Shown one piece after another: positions 1-11,409 of a DNA stretch of 64,000 nucleotides; the stretch's first letter is position 1; the number at the start of each line of letters is the position of its first letter. Location: contig OV884057.1 of NCBI GenBank assembly GCA_930367215.1, positions 246,848,830-246,912,829 on the forward strand. Reading direction: 5' to 3'. Made by a program: the position numbers and the translations under genes. The notes beneath the pieces were generated by a model that had not been told where the DNA came from, made no database searches, and saw nothing but the letters and a program-made list of their open reading frames with translations. This DNA comes from Pollenia angustigena. Lineage: Eukaryota; Arthropoda; Insecta; Diptera; Polleniidae.

Positions 1-675
1 TTTGCCGCTACAAGTTAATTTAATATAAAGTATTAATGATATAGTCCATTTAGCGATAAATACACATTAACAATATATGCCATTTATCAACAGTAGTCAA
101 AGATAAAATTAAAGCAAATTAATGGCGTTATAGTCACATTAGCAAAATTTACTTAGTTCTTTTTAGTTTTCGAATCAAAAATCCATCCAAAGAAAGAATG
201 AATTAAATCATTTAATTTTTGTCATCAACTCTCTACTTGTAAAAACTTAGTTTTTGCTGTTGGTATCAGTTATGTAATATCTTGCTAAATTTTGGTTATT
301 TTTTATACAGTGTACAACTCTGTTGTAAAGCCATAAGCCTGATGTCGGTGTAATTTATATGAATTTTTTATTTCCTTTATTAACATAACTTGATTATATT
401 CGAATTCGGTTATATGCGTCATAGTGGCATATATGTGAATTAGCCTTATAGTCACATTAGCGATATAGTCCACGTTATGGTTGCAACTAAAGGATGTTAC
501 TATAAGCGAAAAGTACTGTAACAAGTTGTTGACATAAGTAAATGTTAAATTCACTTGATTAAATTTTAAATTTAAAAACTAATTTTATTTTTCATTAATG
601 GTTTAATTGAAAAAAAAAATTGGCGAGCATTTTTTTCTTACATCCATACATCACGCACGATTAATATTTAAAAAG
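1..675. other. AT-rich DNA, no gene recognised
   Basis: No coding signature was seen. A short phrase resembling TATAGTCACATTAGC recurs near 130 and 448, with related phrases near 40 and 468, so this may be an old degenerate repeat. No family could be assigned. Confidence 0.4.
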
Positions 676-1262
676 AACAAGTAAGAGTGCTATATTCGGC
701 TATGCCGAATCTTATATACCCTTCACCATGATGAGATAAGAACAAAAAGTTATATACATAAATAACGTTCTTTAGATAAGTATAAATAAATATTAATTGA
801 GCCACGCCAACTTTTCATTTCGTCATGCCGAAGAATATAAAAAAAACAAAAAATGTATATGTGTACCTAAGCCAGTTTCCTCTTTTGCCAAAGTTGATGT
901 TTGAAATTCGTTTTAAAATCTTAAAATCGTTTTTTAGAACATAAAAAAAATTTGAGGCAGTCGTGGTTTTTTACTCATATCTCAGCCATTTGTGGACCGA
1001 TCTTGCTGAATTTCAATTGCAAAGAATTCCGGACCATATGTGACATAAATTTATAATAACCTGGCCCCCATCATATATGGGGTCTTCGGAAAATCCATTT
1101 CAACGGACAGACGGACAGACGGACATCGTTAAATCAACTTCGCCCCTCATAAGGACCCTGAATATATATACTTTATAGGGTCGAACATCAATATTATAGA
1201 AATTACAAACGGAATGACAAGCTTATATATACCCTATTCACCACCTGTGGTGAAGGGTATAA
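676..1262 (+). repeat. Interspersed repeat D, copy 1
   Basis: This family recurs through the window. It starts with ACAAGTAAG and a hairpin-like phrase (TTCGGC...GCCGAA), followed by ATACCCTTCACC. It ends with a run of GGAC/AGAC tetramers, a phrase about a 'tatatactttat-ggg' block, and GGTGAAGGGTAT. Start and end therefore carry a 12-bp inverted repeat. There is no coding capacity. It resembles short fly interspersed repeats, but the family could not be named from sequence alone. Confidence 0.75.
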
Positions 1263-1539
1263 TAACACATGATTCACGCGTTAATCAGACTTGAAACAAA
1301 AAATGTATGCTAAGAGAAGATACTAGAGAGCTGCGCAAAATCTTTTTAAAATTGAGTGTTCTATATCACACTACTTCCATTCACTATACACATTTCAGTG
1401 TAAGCATAAATAAAAAAATAAAAGTAACAAAACAAGACTCCAACTTATATAAATCAAGCATCATTCGAAAAGTTATTCTGTACATCTTTAAAAAAAATGT
1501 ACTTAGAAAACTGAATTGGTAAAAATTTCCATAAAAAAA

Positions 1540-2138
1540 AACAAGTAAGAAAGTATAGCCGGTCAAGATGGATTTTTCTAGTATGTTTTAAATTTCATTA
1601 AAATCTGTTAGATAGTTTTGGAGAGGCAGAAATTCCCCCTATCTCCCCTCGTGGTCCTATTTTTTAAAAAATTAATAGCTTACATGTTTTAAATTTTATA
1701 AAAATCGGTTTGATAGTTTTTGAGTGGCAGAAATTGCCCCTATCTCCCCTCGTGGTCCTATTTAAAGAAAACACAGCTTATATGTCCATATCATATATAG
1801 ATCGATCTATTTCTAAATTTCACTAAAATTGGTTTGATAGTACCAAAAAAGACCCAATTTCGGAAAGCAGTTTGTATGGCGGCTATATGAAGTTATGGAC
1901 CGATTCGCCCCATTTTAATAGGCTTGGTCCTTGTGCCTATTCGAACCAATACACCAAATTTCATCAATCATTTTACTTGGATAGCCAGCCAGCCAGCCGG
2001 ACGGACATCGTTAGATCGACTCAGAACGTGATTCGATCGGTATACTTTAAGGTGGGTCTAGGAGTAATATTTTAAGGTGTTACATACATCAGCACCAATG
2101 CATTATACTCTCTCCACTATTGTGGTGTGGGTATAAAA
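1540..2138 (+). repeat. Interspersed repeat D, copy 2 (divergent subtype)
   Basis: It begins with ACAAGTAAGAAAGTATAG and ends with a GGTGTGGGTATAAAAA-type tail. Two internal stretches are near repeats of each other, built around 'ttgcccctatctcccctcgtggtcc'-type wording at about 1630 and 1735. A CAGCCAGCCAGCC/GGACGGACA block precedes the end. The minus-strand fragment near 15 kb is the same subtype. Confidence 0.65.
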
Positions 2139-2435
2139 ACCATTTTTTAATGTGTATGTTTGTACAAAATTGAAATTGTAAATTGTGAACAAAATCAAAA
2201 GTTGTAAAATAAAGCTCAATTTATTCGAAATATGTTTAACCAAAAAAAAATTTTTTTTTTTCATTTTTAGTTTTTTATTAATTTTTAAAGATCAAAAAAT
2301 AAGTTTTTTTAAAAAAAATTTTTATTTTTCTTCGCAACTTTAACGATATCTCTGAAACTACTGGGCAAATTGAAAACCAATGTAAACACGGCTTGTAGAT
2401 AAATAATGGGCGATTCTGTTCTGACGGGTGCAACA

Positions 2436-2945
2436 GTTAGACGCTTTAAACCAGTGTTCGAAAATAAGCATTAAATATCGTTTTTTAATGTTCGGTTCGG
2501 TAGATTTGTTGAAAACACAAACGCTAATAGTATTTGTGTAGAAAATCATTAAAAAAAATAACGTTTCCCTGTTAGTCTTCTTTCGAACACAAAAATATAA
2601 CTGTTTTTATCAAACACAACAAAAGATGTGAACATTTAATTCCGTTCAGTTTTTTTTGAAAACCCACAAATTTCAATGTGTTCGGTTGGTCCCTTTTGGC
2701 TGGTAATAAAACATTTTTACAAAAACAAAATACACACACGAAAAAAACATTATAGAACATTAAAATATAATGTTTGTCTACAGTATCACTACAATTGTTC
2801 TCTTACGAACGGTATTAAGGGTTGTGTATGTCTACACCATCACTAAAAAAATAGATATCGTTCCTGGGTGTGTGAGCCGAACGTTAAATAATGTACTGTT
2901 TATTTTCGAACACTGCTTTAAACGTCTTTCACTAATAGAAAGAAA
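2436..2945. mobile_element. Imperfect inverted-repeat element
   Basis: An arm at about 2436-2480 (containing CAGTGTTCGAAAATAA) reappears in inverted orientation at about 2900-2932. The interior has no coding sequence. A GACGGGTGCAAC phrase occurs nearby at about 2423, 3069 and 3257, so the surrounding sequence is itself repetitive. No clean target duplication was found; assignment to a superfamily is not possible. Confidence 0.35.
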
Positions 2946-3270
2946 CACATTTGCAATTAAGTTTTTTCTAGAAGGGGTAACATTTTTTTTACCATATATC
3001 TATTGTTATCTGTTAACAAGAATTTATATGAAACGATCAAAAAGCCACGAGAGAGCTTTAAATTGCATGACGGGTGCAACCAAATTGGCCAACTTTCATA
3101 AGATCATACCACAAAAACACAAAACTCTGTTAATTTTTAAACTTTTATTGTATTATTCTTTTTTGTTGTGAAAGATGAGATATCAGACGATGATTATCAA
3201 ATCAAACATCGTAGAGAAACATAATCCAATAATTAAAAATTGGCTCTTTAAGCCATGACGGGTGCAACAT

Positions 3271-4108
3271 TAGGGTGACCGTTAAAATCAAAAGTTGGAT
3301 TTATTTAGGTCTCACTCGCCAATTTGGTGGGTATTGATAAAAAAACAACTCAAAAATTTTTTTAGGACGATCGGCGAAGGCTTAGCCGTCCCTCAAGCCC
3401 GCCAAAGTTTGAGAAAAATCGTAAAGACCGACTTGTATGACTTATATTTAGGAATATATTAATTTTACATAAAAATCGTTTTCTAAGAAGTTGTTGTTAG
3501 TAAAAAATTTTTTGAGTTGTTTTTTTTATCAATACCCACCAAATTGGCGAGTGAGACCTAAATAAATCCAACTTTTGATTTTAACGGTCACCCTAGGGTA
3601 CCACCGTACTTTTTGGCTTTGAATTGTATCAAAAAAGTACAATTGCACCAACTTTATCAACCGTGGTATGTTAGAAATAAATGATATGCGTTTGACTATT
3701 TTTTTTTTTTTCAGCAAACTCACACAAACACAAATATTAAAGCTGAATTGACGTGTGAACAGTTCTAAAGAAAAAATTCGCATCAATGCTGCTGTTTACT
3801 TTTTATTTTAATTGGGTTTTGTTCAATATGAGCTTTAGAGAAAACTTGTTAAGGCAAAAGTTGTTGGAAACTTTACTAACAACAACTTCTTAGATTTTAT
3901 GTAAAATTAATATTTTCCTAAATATAAGTCATACAAGTCGGACTTTACGATTTTTCTCAAACTTTGGCGGGCTTGAGAGACGGCTTAGCCTTCGCCGATC
4001 GTCCTAAAAATTTGTTTGAGTTGTTTTTTATTAATACCCACCGAATTGGGGGGTAAGAGCATGGAAAAATATAAAAAAAATTGATCCATACAGTTAGCGA
4101 CCACCCTA
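3271..4108. mobile_element. hAT-type non-autonomous element with duplicated end
   Basis: The ends read TAGGGTGACC (left) and, inverted, TAGGGTGG (right). They lie between two copies of GTGCAACAT (3262-3270 and 4109-4117), which fits the 8-bp target duplication of hAT elements. Inside, the left ~90 bp is repeated in inverted orientation at about 3500-3594, so a 325-bp near-perfect foldback sits within the longer element. A third homologous arm runs from about 3880 to the right end. There is no transposase. Confidence 0.75.
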
Positions 4109-4800
4109 GTGCAACATGCGATGAATTTTCTGTTCGCGCCAAATCTATGAATCTTAATGCTTCGAAGTGCACAACAAATTTATATTTAAGCTTACGTCTA
4201 AAAAAATTATATTATTATAAAATATAGATATTTTAACTTACATTGGCATCAAAAAAATATCAAATAGTGTGATTTGAAAATTTATGATAAAAATTTGATT
4301 TGTTAATCACCATATTGAACCGTTTTCAATTTATACGAATATGTGTAGTGAAAGTGCCTTAATTTTGGACATAAAGGTATATAAAAGTCGAAAATGGAGA
4401 TTTGATTTGAAATCAGCGACCTCAAATTAGTAAAAATTTTCATTAAAGTTTCAAGCCGCACAAAAAACGTTCAATTTTGTTTCATTGTGTTATCAATTTA
4501 AAAAATAAAAAACCCCAATTGTTTCTTTTTTCTTTTTATTTTATTCCAATATTTTTCTATTGCTGGTTTGTTCTGTTCTTTAATATTTTTATCGTTAATC
4601 AAAACAAATATTTTTAAAAGTATGTATTTATTAATAATATGAGATTTATACACACACTCACATTGCCTTGAATTTAACGAGATTTTTTGTGAGCTATTTT
4701 TCTTCTGCTAACGCAGCTATTTAGTGGTCAGCAAAAAAAGTCGGGAAATTGGAGTTTTTTTATCTAAAAAAATACTGATATTTAATAAGTATTTATTATG
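4109..4800. other. AT-rich DNA, no gene recognised
   Basis: No open reading frame of note and no recognisable repeat boundary; simple A and T runs only. Confidence 0.4.
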
Positions 4801-4924
4801 AAGAAGTAAAAGTGCTTTCTTCGTCTGTGGTTAATCTTTAATACCGTCCACCCAGAGTAAGAATATTTTATGACTAAAAGTTATAAATCAATATCAATAA
4901 AAACTGGCCTCACAGTATTATACG

Positions 4925-6488
4925 GGGGTGTGCTGGGTATCGACAACGTAAAACGATAGAATTTGGAAGTTGATTTTAATACACTTTTAATCAAATTTTT
5001 ATAATTTTTGTTATAAAATTCTTTTTAATGGAGAAATTTTTGTATAATAAATATATATGTGTCAGTTTCAGTTAAAAGGGGCCTATAGATGAAAATATCG
5101 ATTTTAACTTTTATGGTGATTCTTAAAAAAGACAATACGCTCTTTCCAATGCAGCAAACCGCAGTTTTCTTACTGCAATACTTTTGTCAGAAGTGAGCTT
5201 TAAAATGCACCTTTGATAAGAAAAAAAATTAACTTGTTAAATTCAAAATCGTTTCTCTCCAAAACTCATTTTTTTGCCCTTTTAACTGAAACTGTCACAT
5301 ATATAAAATTGTAACGTTACTGACTGATTCATCATCGCACAGCCTAAACGCCTGAAGCTAAAAACTTGAAATTTGGACCGGAGGTGGGTCTCTCCCCAAA
5401 ACGGTCCACTAAGACGGGATTTTTGGAAATTCGAATGTTAAGGGGGTAAAAAAGGGTAAAGACAGGTAAATTCGGTATCCTTAAATCTCCAAAATTAAAA
5501 GAGATACAAAAAAACTGCACCGGTGTCTGGTACTTTTTTGAAATTCGGCTCTTTTGGTACTTTTTGTCACCCCATCTTTCTTTTGTACCAATAAACCTAG
5601 AAATAAAGTTTATACCACATTCGAAACTTAACAAAAAAAATACGAATATAAATTTGGTACTTTTTCGAAATTCAAACGTTTAAGTGGTGAAAATAGTAAC
5701 TATTATTTATACTTATTTTAAAAACATTTATCTCCATTCATTGACATATTCGTACTAAATTATAGGCCCCCACTACAATACTGCAATTTTTGATACTTTA
5801 AAGGGGGGGGGGGGATAATAGTACCAAAATGGGAAATAACGGAAACTTAATATCTTCCTTAAGTTTTTTGGTTCTACAACTGGTATTTTTTTGATTATCG
5901 TTAATGTTGGAGCTTAAAACATAAGATACAACATGCAATGTCCCGAGTGATACGAATCTATGAGGGAACTACTTATTTGGTACTTTTTTGTTCTTTTTGA
6001 ATTTCTGTAAGTATTGGACCTAGAAACAAAAAATTCAAGATGCAATGTCCTGAGTGAATAAGAATCTATAAGAGAGAAGTTTTTGGTACTTTTTTGTATA
6101 TTAACTGGTACTTTTTGAATTTCCGGAATTTAAACAAGTTAAAGCCTAGAACAATAAACTTTGGCATACAGATATGTTCACGAAAAAAAAGTAGACGTTA
6201 ACGAAGTAGCGAGTTAAATATAAATAATATAAAATTGCAAAGTTACTATGATACATAATTGGGGTGAAAAAAGTATCCAAAACGATAATACGGTCAATTA
6301 ACTTTGTTTCATTTGCTTTTGCGTTCTACGAGTGGTACTTTTTGAATTTTTTATAATATTGAACTTAGACACACAAAATTAAAGGTGCAAAGTCCTGTGT
6401 CAATATCAACCTATGAGATGAAATTCTTTTATTACAAAAATCTCATTAAAAGACCTCTTTTTTAATGTTTTCATTGCCAGCACACCCC
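4925..6488. mobile_element. TIR element, ends GGGGTGTGCTGG
   Basis: GGGGTGTGCTGG at 4925-4936 is matched by its exact reverse complement at 6477-6488. The 1.56-kb interior is non-coding and largely built of degenerate repeats around TTTGGTACTTTTT and a G run near 5805. The target duplication is unclear. A smaller inverted-repeat MITE sits near its left end. Confidence 0.55.
5054..5306. mobile_element. Nested MITE, about 250 bp
   Basis: Arms of about 28 bp contain CAGTTTCAGTTAAAAGGG at 5063-5080 and its inverse at 5277-5294. Flanking ATATATGTG/CACATATAT extends the symmetry, so a TA target is possible. Non-coding. Confidence 0.6.
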
Positions 6489-6551
6489 TGATAATTCCTT
6501 GCTGTTTAAGGCGTATTTAAGTCTATTTCAAAAGTATACTTCATATGAAAC

Positions 6552-7727
6552 TAGAGTTGCCAGATACCAAAAATAAAATAACTGGACAATAGAAAAAATT
6601 CACCTGGATTTTGAAGAAATAACTGGACAATTCGAAAAATCACTTAACTATAAGAAAAAATAAAATTTTACCTCAGATTTTATTTTGCAATAAAAAATAT
6701 TTAAAAGCAAGGAAACGTAAGACTTAAAATTCAGTCTTATATCATATCACAAAATTATAACCAGGGCGAATTCACTACAAGTGGCAGCAAAAAGCCTGCT
6801 GACTTTGACAGTTCAAACCAATTTGTTTTGGTTTGATAATATTTTATTTATAAATAGTTGACATTTCGAGCCGTAAACATCTGCTGTGACTGTGATTTTT
6901 GTTTTGTTGTTGTATTGCTGCCACCGTATATATAAATCAATTTGGTATATATTAAATTAAATCAAATAAAAATGTACACAAACAGCCATGTAATGGATAG
7001 AGTGGGATTGAACGCAATGGAGATTTCCAGTAAAATTTATGTTCAAATTACCGTCTTTTTTTATTTTAAAATAAATTCTAATGAAGATAAGCTGTACTTA
7101 TAGTATGAAGTATATAAAACAAAATTTTTTAATGAACTTTAAACACTGGATCGTTCGATTTTGATTTCACTTGAATTCGATTTCCCGAACATGGCTGATA
7201 ACTTTTTGCTTAGCCACATATATATGTATTTTTTTCATTGTTTTTTGAAGAATTTTATATCTTTTACTTTAGTTGTAAGCAAAAATATTTGAAACATTTT
7301 GCAACTTTCATCAAAATTTAGCCTTATTAAAATTTTAGCCTTAATTTGGTCATATGAATGGATTCTTGAAAAGATTATCACAAATACCTTAAGTCCTTGC
7401 ACAAAAGTATTGCTAGTTGGCATGACTAAAAAACGAAATCAATTAACATAAGTTTTGTACGTCATTTTTATCGCATTTTTGAAAAACTGGACCTCTCCTC
7501 TATATCATTAATCATAACTGGTATGTCTGTTGTAAATTAGAAATTTTTTTCGTTAAAATTTTTTTTAAGTATATGATTTGGTTCTAAGATACTTATAATA
7601 AATATAATTAATAACAAAAGTAATTTTTCAAAATTAAATAAAGTGTTTTAACTGGACAAATTGCATTTTAGCTGGAACCTGGACAACATCCAAAAAACTA
7701 GACAATCCAGGCCGTCTGGTAACCATA
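6552..7727. mobile_element. hAT-type non-autonomous element
   Basis: The left end is TAGAGTTGCCAGATAC and the inverted right end TATGGTTACCAGACGG. Flanks TATGAAAC (6544-6551) and TATGAGAC (7728-7735) match at 7 of 8 positions, as expected for a hAT target duplication. The interior is AT-rich and non-coding. It lies in repeat D copy 3, whose wording resumes directly after the right flank. Confidence 0.75.
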
Positions 7728-8390
7728 TATGAGACCCATTGTAAATTATAGACCGATTATCATCAAATTACATGGTGTTTTTTACAACAATTCCTATTTT
7801 TGTTATATTTTTGTATATATCGGGTGATTTTTTAGCTATTATCTTTTTGGCAACACTGGTTTAAACAGCTGACGCACGTTTCGTATTTTGTTTCACTGTC
7901 AAACATCTTCAGTTTGGTCCATGGTATAAGGAAAACAAGGTAGTGCCACTTAAAATTTTTGACAAGTATTGTGTTTTGCTGTGTTGTATTTTTTTATTCA
8001 GGTTTAAAAAAATATTGCCACATGAGGAAAATGGATAGAGATTCCCAGAAATTAAAAAGTAAAATGTGTAGTTTAAAATAAATGAAAATTACGTAAAAAT
8101 TTTAGTCTTACGGACATGTTCACCATGTTCGGATATAATAAACTATCAGTTATAGCTGTCAAAACATATTGGTAACTGGAACTTTAATTACCAGCTCGTT
8201 TAAACTTAACTTGGCGAAATTGGCCGTTAATGTTATATTTAATGAATTAAAAATATGTAATAGCGAAATATTTAAGAAACCGTTATTTACCCTGGTAGTT
8301 CTGTTTAGTTTAGTTCTGTGAGACTTGTGATTAAACATTTGAATTAAAAACAGTGATGAAAATCAATTGAAATTTATATGATACATTTTA

Positions 8391-8799
8391 TTAAGTTATT
8401 GTTCTTTTCATTTTTTTATTAACATGCAAATGATTTTTATATTTATTATTCAACTTGCGAATTCTGAAAAATGTTCTCCCTAAAAAAAATATTTTTACAA
8501 TGTTATGGCCTAAATTTAAGTCGCACATATTAATTAAAGTTTTCATATAATTTGCTTTTGTCGATAATTGCTCATGATTAAAGTTCAAAAACATAAATGT
8601 TAAGAGCCTCAATTTTTTCATAAAATCTTCATTTGGTTTAATTAACCCTCCCTCTGATAAAAGATTAACGTAAGAATAATTTTTATCTTGGTTGTATGCC
8701 GTTTTGCTTCCGAACTCTTTAAGACCCATTCTTGATTCAATATCGTTTAGTTGATTCAGATCCCCCCAAAGATTTTGAGTATCTTGATGTTCTAGAGCC
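8391..8799 (-). pseudogene. P transposase C-terminal fragment
   Basis: A possible acceptor (TTTATATTTAG) precedes an open frame of about 135 codons starting ALEHQDTQNLWG. Later blocks are GGLIKP, NYMKTLINMC, GHNIVKIF and FFRIRKLNN, ending in a lysine-rich tail. These fit the C-terminal region of P-element/THAP9-type transposases. Joining it to the THAP exon by the obvious splice sites does not keep frame, so this is probably a deletion derivative rather than an intact two-exon gene. Confidence 0.7.
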
Positions 8800-8936
8800 T
8801 AAATATAAAATTTAAATCGTTCTTAGTTTAAAATGTTAAAGATAATTAACTAAAAAAACAAAGACGTTCTTTGGCATTGGATGCCTGATCCGTTCGCAAT
8901 GAACTATCATTTATAACTATAATGTTTCAAATTACC

Positions 8937-9177
8937 TGTTTTGGAAGGGAATGGCATTTCTATTAAGCCTTACATTGTGCTTATTCACTCGAAGATCTTC
9001 TTGAGCGAAATGAATTGAGCAAACAAATGATTCTTTTTTCAAATCACCTTCTTCCTTCCTGCAAGCGTTCAACCACTTTTTACGTGTGAACGGCAAACGC
9101 GGTATTTTGACAAATGTGATATCCAAACGCTTACAATTGCACCTTCTGTTCTTGCAGCCTTGGAATATGCAGCTCAT
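8937..9177 (-). pseudogene. P transposase exon: THAP DNA-binding domain
   Basis: The reading frame starts MSCIFQGCKNRR and shows the C2CH zinc module of THAP domains: C3 and C8, then C56 and H59 in VCSIHF, plus a C-terminal NAIPF block near residues 73-77. Residues 24-33 give VKIPRLPFTR, the family's basic loop. In P elements this domain binds the DNA ends. The frame ends at a good splice donor (AACAG|GTAATT), as in a P-element first exon. Downstream the enzyme core is absent from this copy, so it could at most make a truncated DNA-binding protein. Confidence 0.85.
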
Positions 9178-9401
9178 TTCTCTTTCTAAAAATTTTAATT
9201 TATGAACTTTTTGTGTTGTTCATTTATTCAAATTAAATTTTATTTTGACAAAAAAAAGGAGAAAATGGGATTATTAAGAACAAATATGGTAGCACAGTTT
9301 TCACAAAACACGTTACTTGCCAGAATGCAATATGTCAGAATAAAAGAGAGAGTGGCACTACCTTGTAATCCTTATACCATGGTTTGGTCTATAATTTAAC
9401 C

Positions 9402-9826
9402 ATGAATCGTCTTACAAACGAACAACGCTTGCAAATTATTGAATTTTATTATTAAAATGCATGCTCTGTTATGAAAGTTCATCGCAACAAATTGTGTTTA
9501 GCGACGAAGCTCATTTTTGGCTCAATGGGTACGTTAATAAGCAGAATTGTCGATTTTGGAGTGAAGATCAGCCAGAAGCATTGCAAAAGCTACCAATGCA
9601 TCTAGAAAGAGTCACAGTTTGGTGCGGCTTATGGGCTGGTGGCATCATTGGATCGTACTTCTTCAAAGATGATGCGAATCGTAACGTAACTGTGAATGGT
9701 GAGCGCTACCGTGAGATGATATCCAACTTTTTTTTTTTGTCCAAAATGCAAGAGCTTGACTTGCATGACATGTGGTTTCAACAAGACGGTGCCACATGCC
9801 TCACAGCACGCTTAACAATAGACTTA
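9402..9826 (+). pseudogene. Mariner transposase, N-terminal and central part (broken)
   Basis: The start MNRLTNEQRLQIIEFYY matches the opening of this mariner transposase type, then hits a stop. A second frame from 9461 continues with FSDEAHFWLNG (first catalytic aspartate block), VTVWCGLWAGGIIGSYFF, the VNGERY block and WFQQDGATC (second catalytic aspartate). Much of the helix-turn-helix to first-aspartate linker is deleted. The frame then runs into the Harbinger-like MITE at 9827. The product, if whole, would be a Tc1/mariner-superfamily transposase (annotated in many insects as SETMAR/Tc3-like). This copy cannot make a functional enzyme. Confidence 0.9.
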
Positions 9827-10575
9827 AGGCTCAGTTAGGCGAACGTTGCTATACCGTTTCTGTACTGTATTTATCAGCTGTTCGCTTTTTGTTATATACA
9901 ATACAATACAAAAGCTTACCGAAATGCAATGTACCGTAGTTGCAACGTACCAATTTGTATAAAATGGAATTTCATGCCGTTGTTACGTGACATTTGTAAG
10001 ACAGTGATGGGCGGCTTGTATGTTACATTGAATGCGGGTAATTTTGCTCTTTTTTGTTGGTACTTTTTTCAGTATATCTAAGGAATTGCGACAAAACAAC
10101 TTACAATACAACATACATATTTCCAAATATACATATGTTAAGATGTTTAAAATAAACAAATGCATATACACATACAATGGAAATGTGAAACATATACAAT
10201 ACTTTAAATGGTATCAAAACCTTGTTTGATGTATGCACATTTACAATATATGTATGCTAAAAATTTATACATGCTAAAATACAAATTTATTTATTGTAAA
10301 TCTATAATAAAAATATTAAATTATTAAAATTTTGTACATGCCCAAAATACTGTTTTAATACCATTTAAATCACGTGGTACCTTTTCTGCACAACGGTCAC
10401 CATTCGAGCATTTTTGATTCCCATCACTGTGTGTTTTGTTTTATGTATACTATTGATTTTTGTTTATGTATGGGAAAACATATGACACGTTTTTAAACGT
10501 TCTATAAGTGCACCAACGTGCTTACAGTACGGTGCGGTACTTTACAGGTACATCAACGTTCGCCTAACTGAGCCT
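9827..10575. mobile_element. PIF/Harbinger-like MITE
   Basis: A 22-bp terminal repeat beginning AGGCTCAGTTAGGCGAACG at 9827 is perfectly inverted at 10554-10575. Flanking TTA (9824-9826, 10576-10578) fits the 3-bp TWA duplication of PIF/Harbinger. Removing it restores the mariner reading GACTTATTGAG seen in the sister copy. The 749-bp interior is non-coding. An internal pair CAGTGATGGG (10004) and its inverse (10420) hints at a further nested insertion. Confidence 0.8.
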
Positions 10576-10578
10576 TTA

Positions 10579-10833
10579 TTGAGAGGCGAGTTCGGTGAAC
10601 ATTTTATTTCACGTTCGGGACCGGTCAATTGGCCGCCCAGATCGTGCAATTTAAACGCCTTTAGACTATACACACATGCCCGCTTCAATTGACGCATTGG
10701 AAGACAACATTGAAGCATTTATTCATGAGATACCGGCCGAAATGTTGGAAAGAGTATGCCAAAATTGGACTAAGCGCAAGGACCATTTGAGGCGCAGTCA
10801 CGGTCAACATTTGCATGAAATATTAAAATATAA
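10579..10833 (+). pseudogene. Mariner transposase, C-terminal part (broken)
   Basis: Coding resumes after the MITE with LLRGEFGEHFISR-like sequence and a VNWPPRSCNLNAF-like stretch, corresponding to the third catalytic aspartate block of the sister copy at 63 kb. There is a short deletion just after it. The frame from 10676 gives MPASIDALEDNIEAFIHEIP and ends in SHGQHLHEI, the usual C-terminus of this family. Frameshifts and deletions make it a relic. Confidence 0.8.
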
Positions 10834-11409
10834 AATTATATGGACCGTACTATCGATTCAAATAAAGATTTCATGCATTTTTTTGAATTTTATGTGTTTT
10901 TTTCTAAAAAACTTTCCAATAGCTCTTAAAAAATCACCCATTATAAATCATGTCCTGTGGTTCCCAAAAAGCTGAGCGCTACAGCTGATCCTGTTTTAGT
11001 CAAATTCACGACATTTGGCGTAGTGATTTCTAATCTGATCAGACTATGACAGACTAAGTTCTACTCCAATAACTTTATTTACTAAGATTTAAGGCATGTT
11101 TTTCAAAAGTAGGCTTTATATGGAACCTATGGTAAATAATGTCCCGATGATCTTCACGAAATAAAGTTGTATTATTTCTAGTCATAGAAAACGAATTTGT
11201 GCAAAATTTTATAAGATATCAGTGCATTCCATCGCTAGTTTTTGTTAGTTTATGTAACAAAAGCATACATTTTTAGAGAGGTTGTTCCCCATTTGTGTTC
11301 ACAACTCTTTTTCTACCGAGCCGATTGGTCTGGGCTTAAGTCCCAAACTGCTTAGAAGAACTAAAAATTGTTCTTATCTGTTGAATCGCTCGAAAGTTTT
11401 TTCCCCCTC

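Larger units (their letters stand above)
7920..9381 (-). mobile_element. Internally deleted P element
   Basis: Length is 1462 bp. The first 31 bases from 7920 (CATGGTATAAGG..., with AAGGTAGTGCCACT at the inner side) match the inverse of the last 31 bases at 29 positions. An exact 8-bp duplication, GTTTGGTC, flanks it (7912-7919, 9382-9389). Start CATG, 31-bp terminal repeats and 8-bp target duplications are P-element hallmarks. It encodes, on the minus strand, a THAP-domain exon and a P-transposase-like C-terminal exon, but the central catalytic region is missing. P elements are known in some calyptrate flies as well as drosophilids. It sits in the 5' non-coding part of a mariner. Confidence 0.93.
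7820..10941 (+). mobile_element. Mariner-type element split by a P element and a MITE
   Basis: Terminal repeats contain GGGTGATTTTTTA at 7822-7834 and its near inverse at 10927-10939. Flanking TA dinucleotides (7818-7819, 10942-10943) fit the mariner target. The same element, without the two inserts, is present at 62812-63744, which makes both insertion points exact. Transposase coding resumes after the P element at 9402 and after the MITE at 10579. Confidence 0.85.

Noticed and set aside
2770..3171. 133-codon open frame with hydrophobic stretches
   Set aside because: It overlaps the right arm of an inverted-repeat element and has no recognisable family; AT-rich DNA yields Phe/Leu/Tyr-rich frames by chance.
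8391..9381. Host THAP-domain gene
   Set aside because: The THAP frame lies between matched P-type terminal repeats with a target duplication and is absent from the sister mariner, so it belongs to the transposon.
10004..10429. Nested hAT in the Harbinger-like MITE (CAGTGATGGG ends)
   Set aside because: The ends are inverted and hAT-like, but the flanking 8 bases (TTGTAAGA, TGTGTTTT) do not match, so it was not listed as a separate element.
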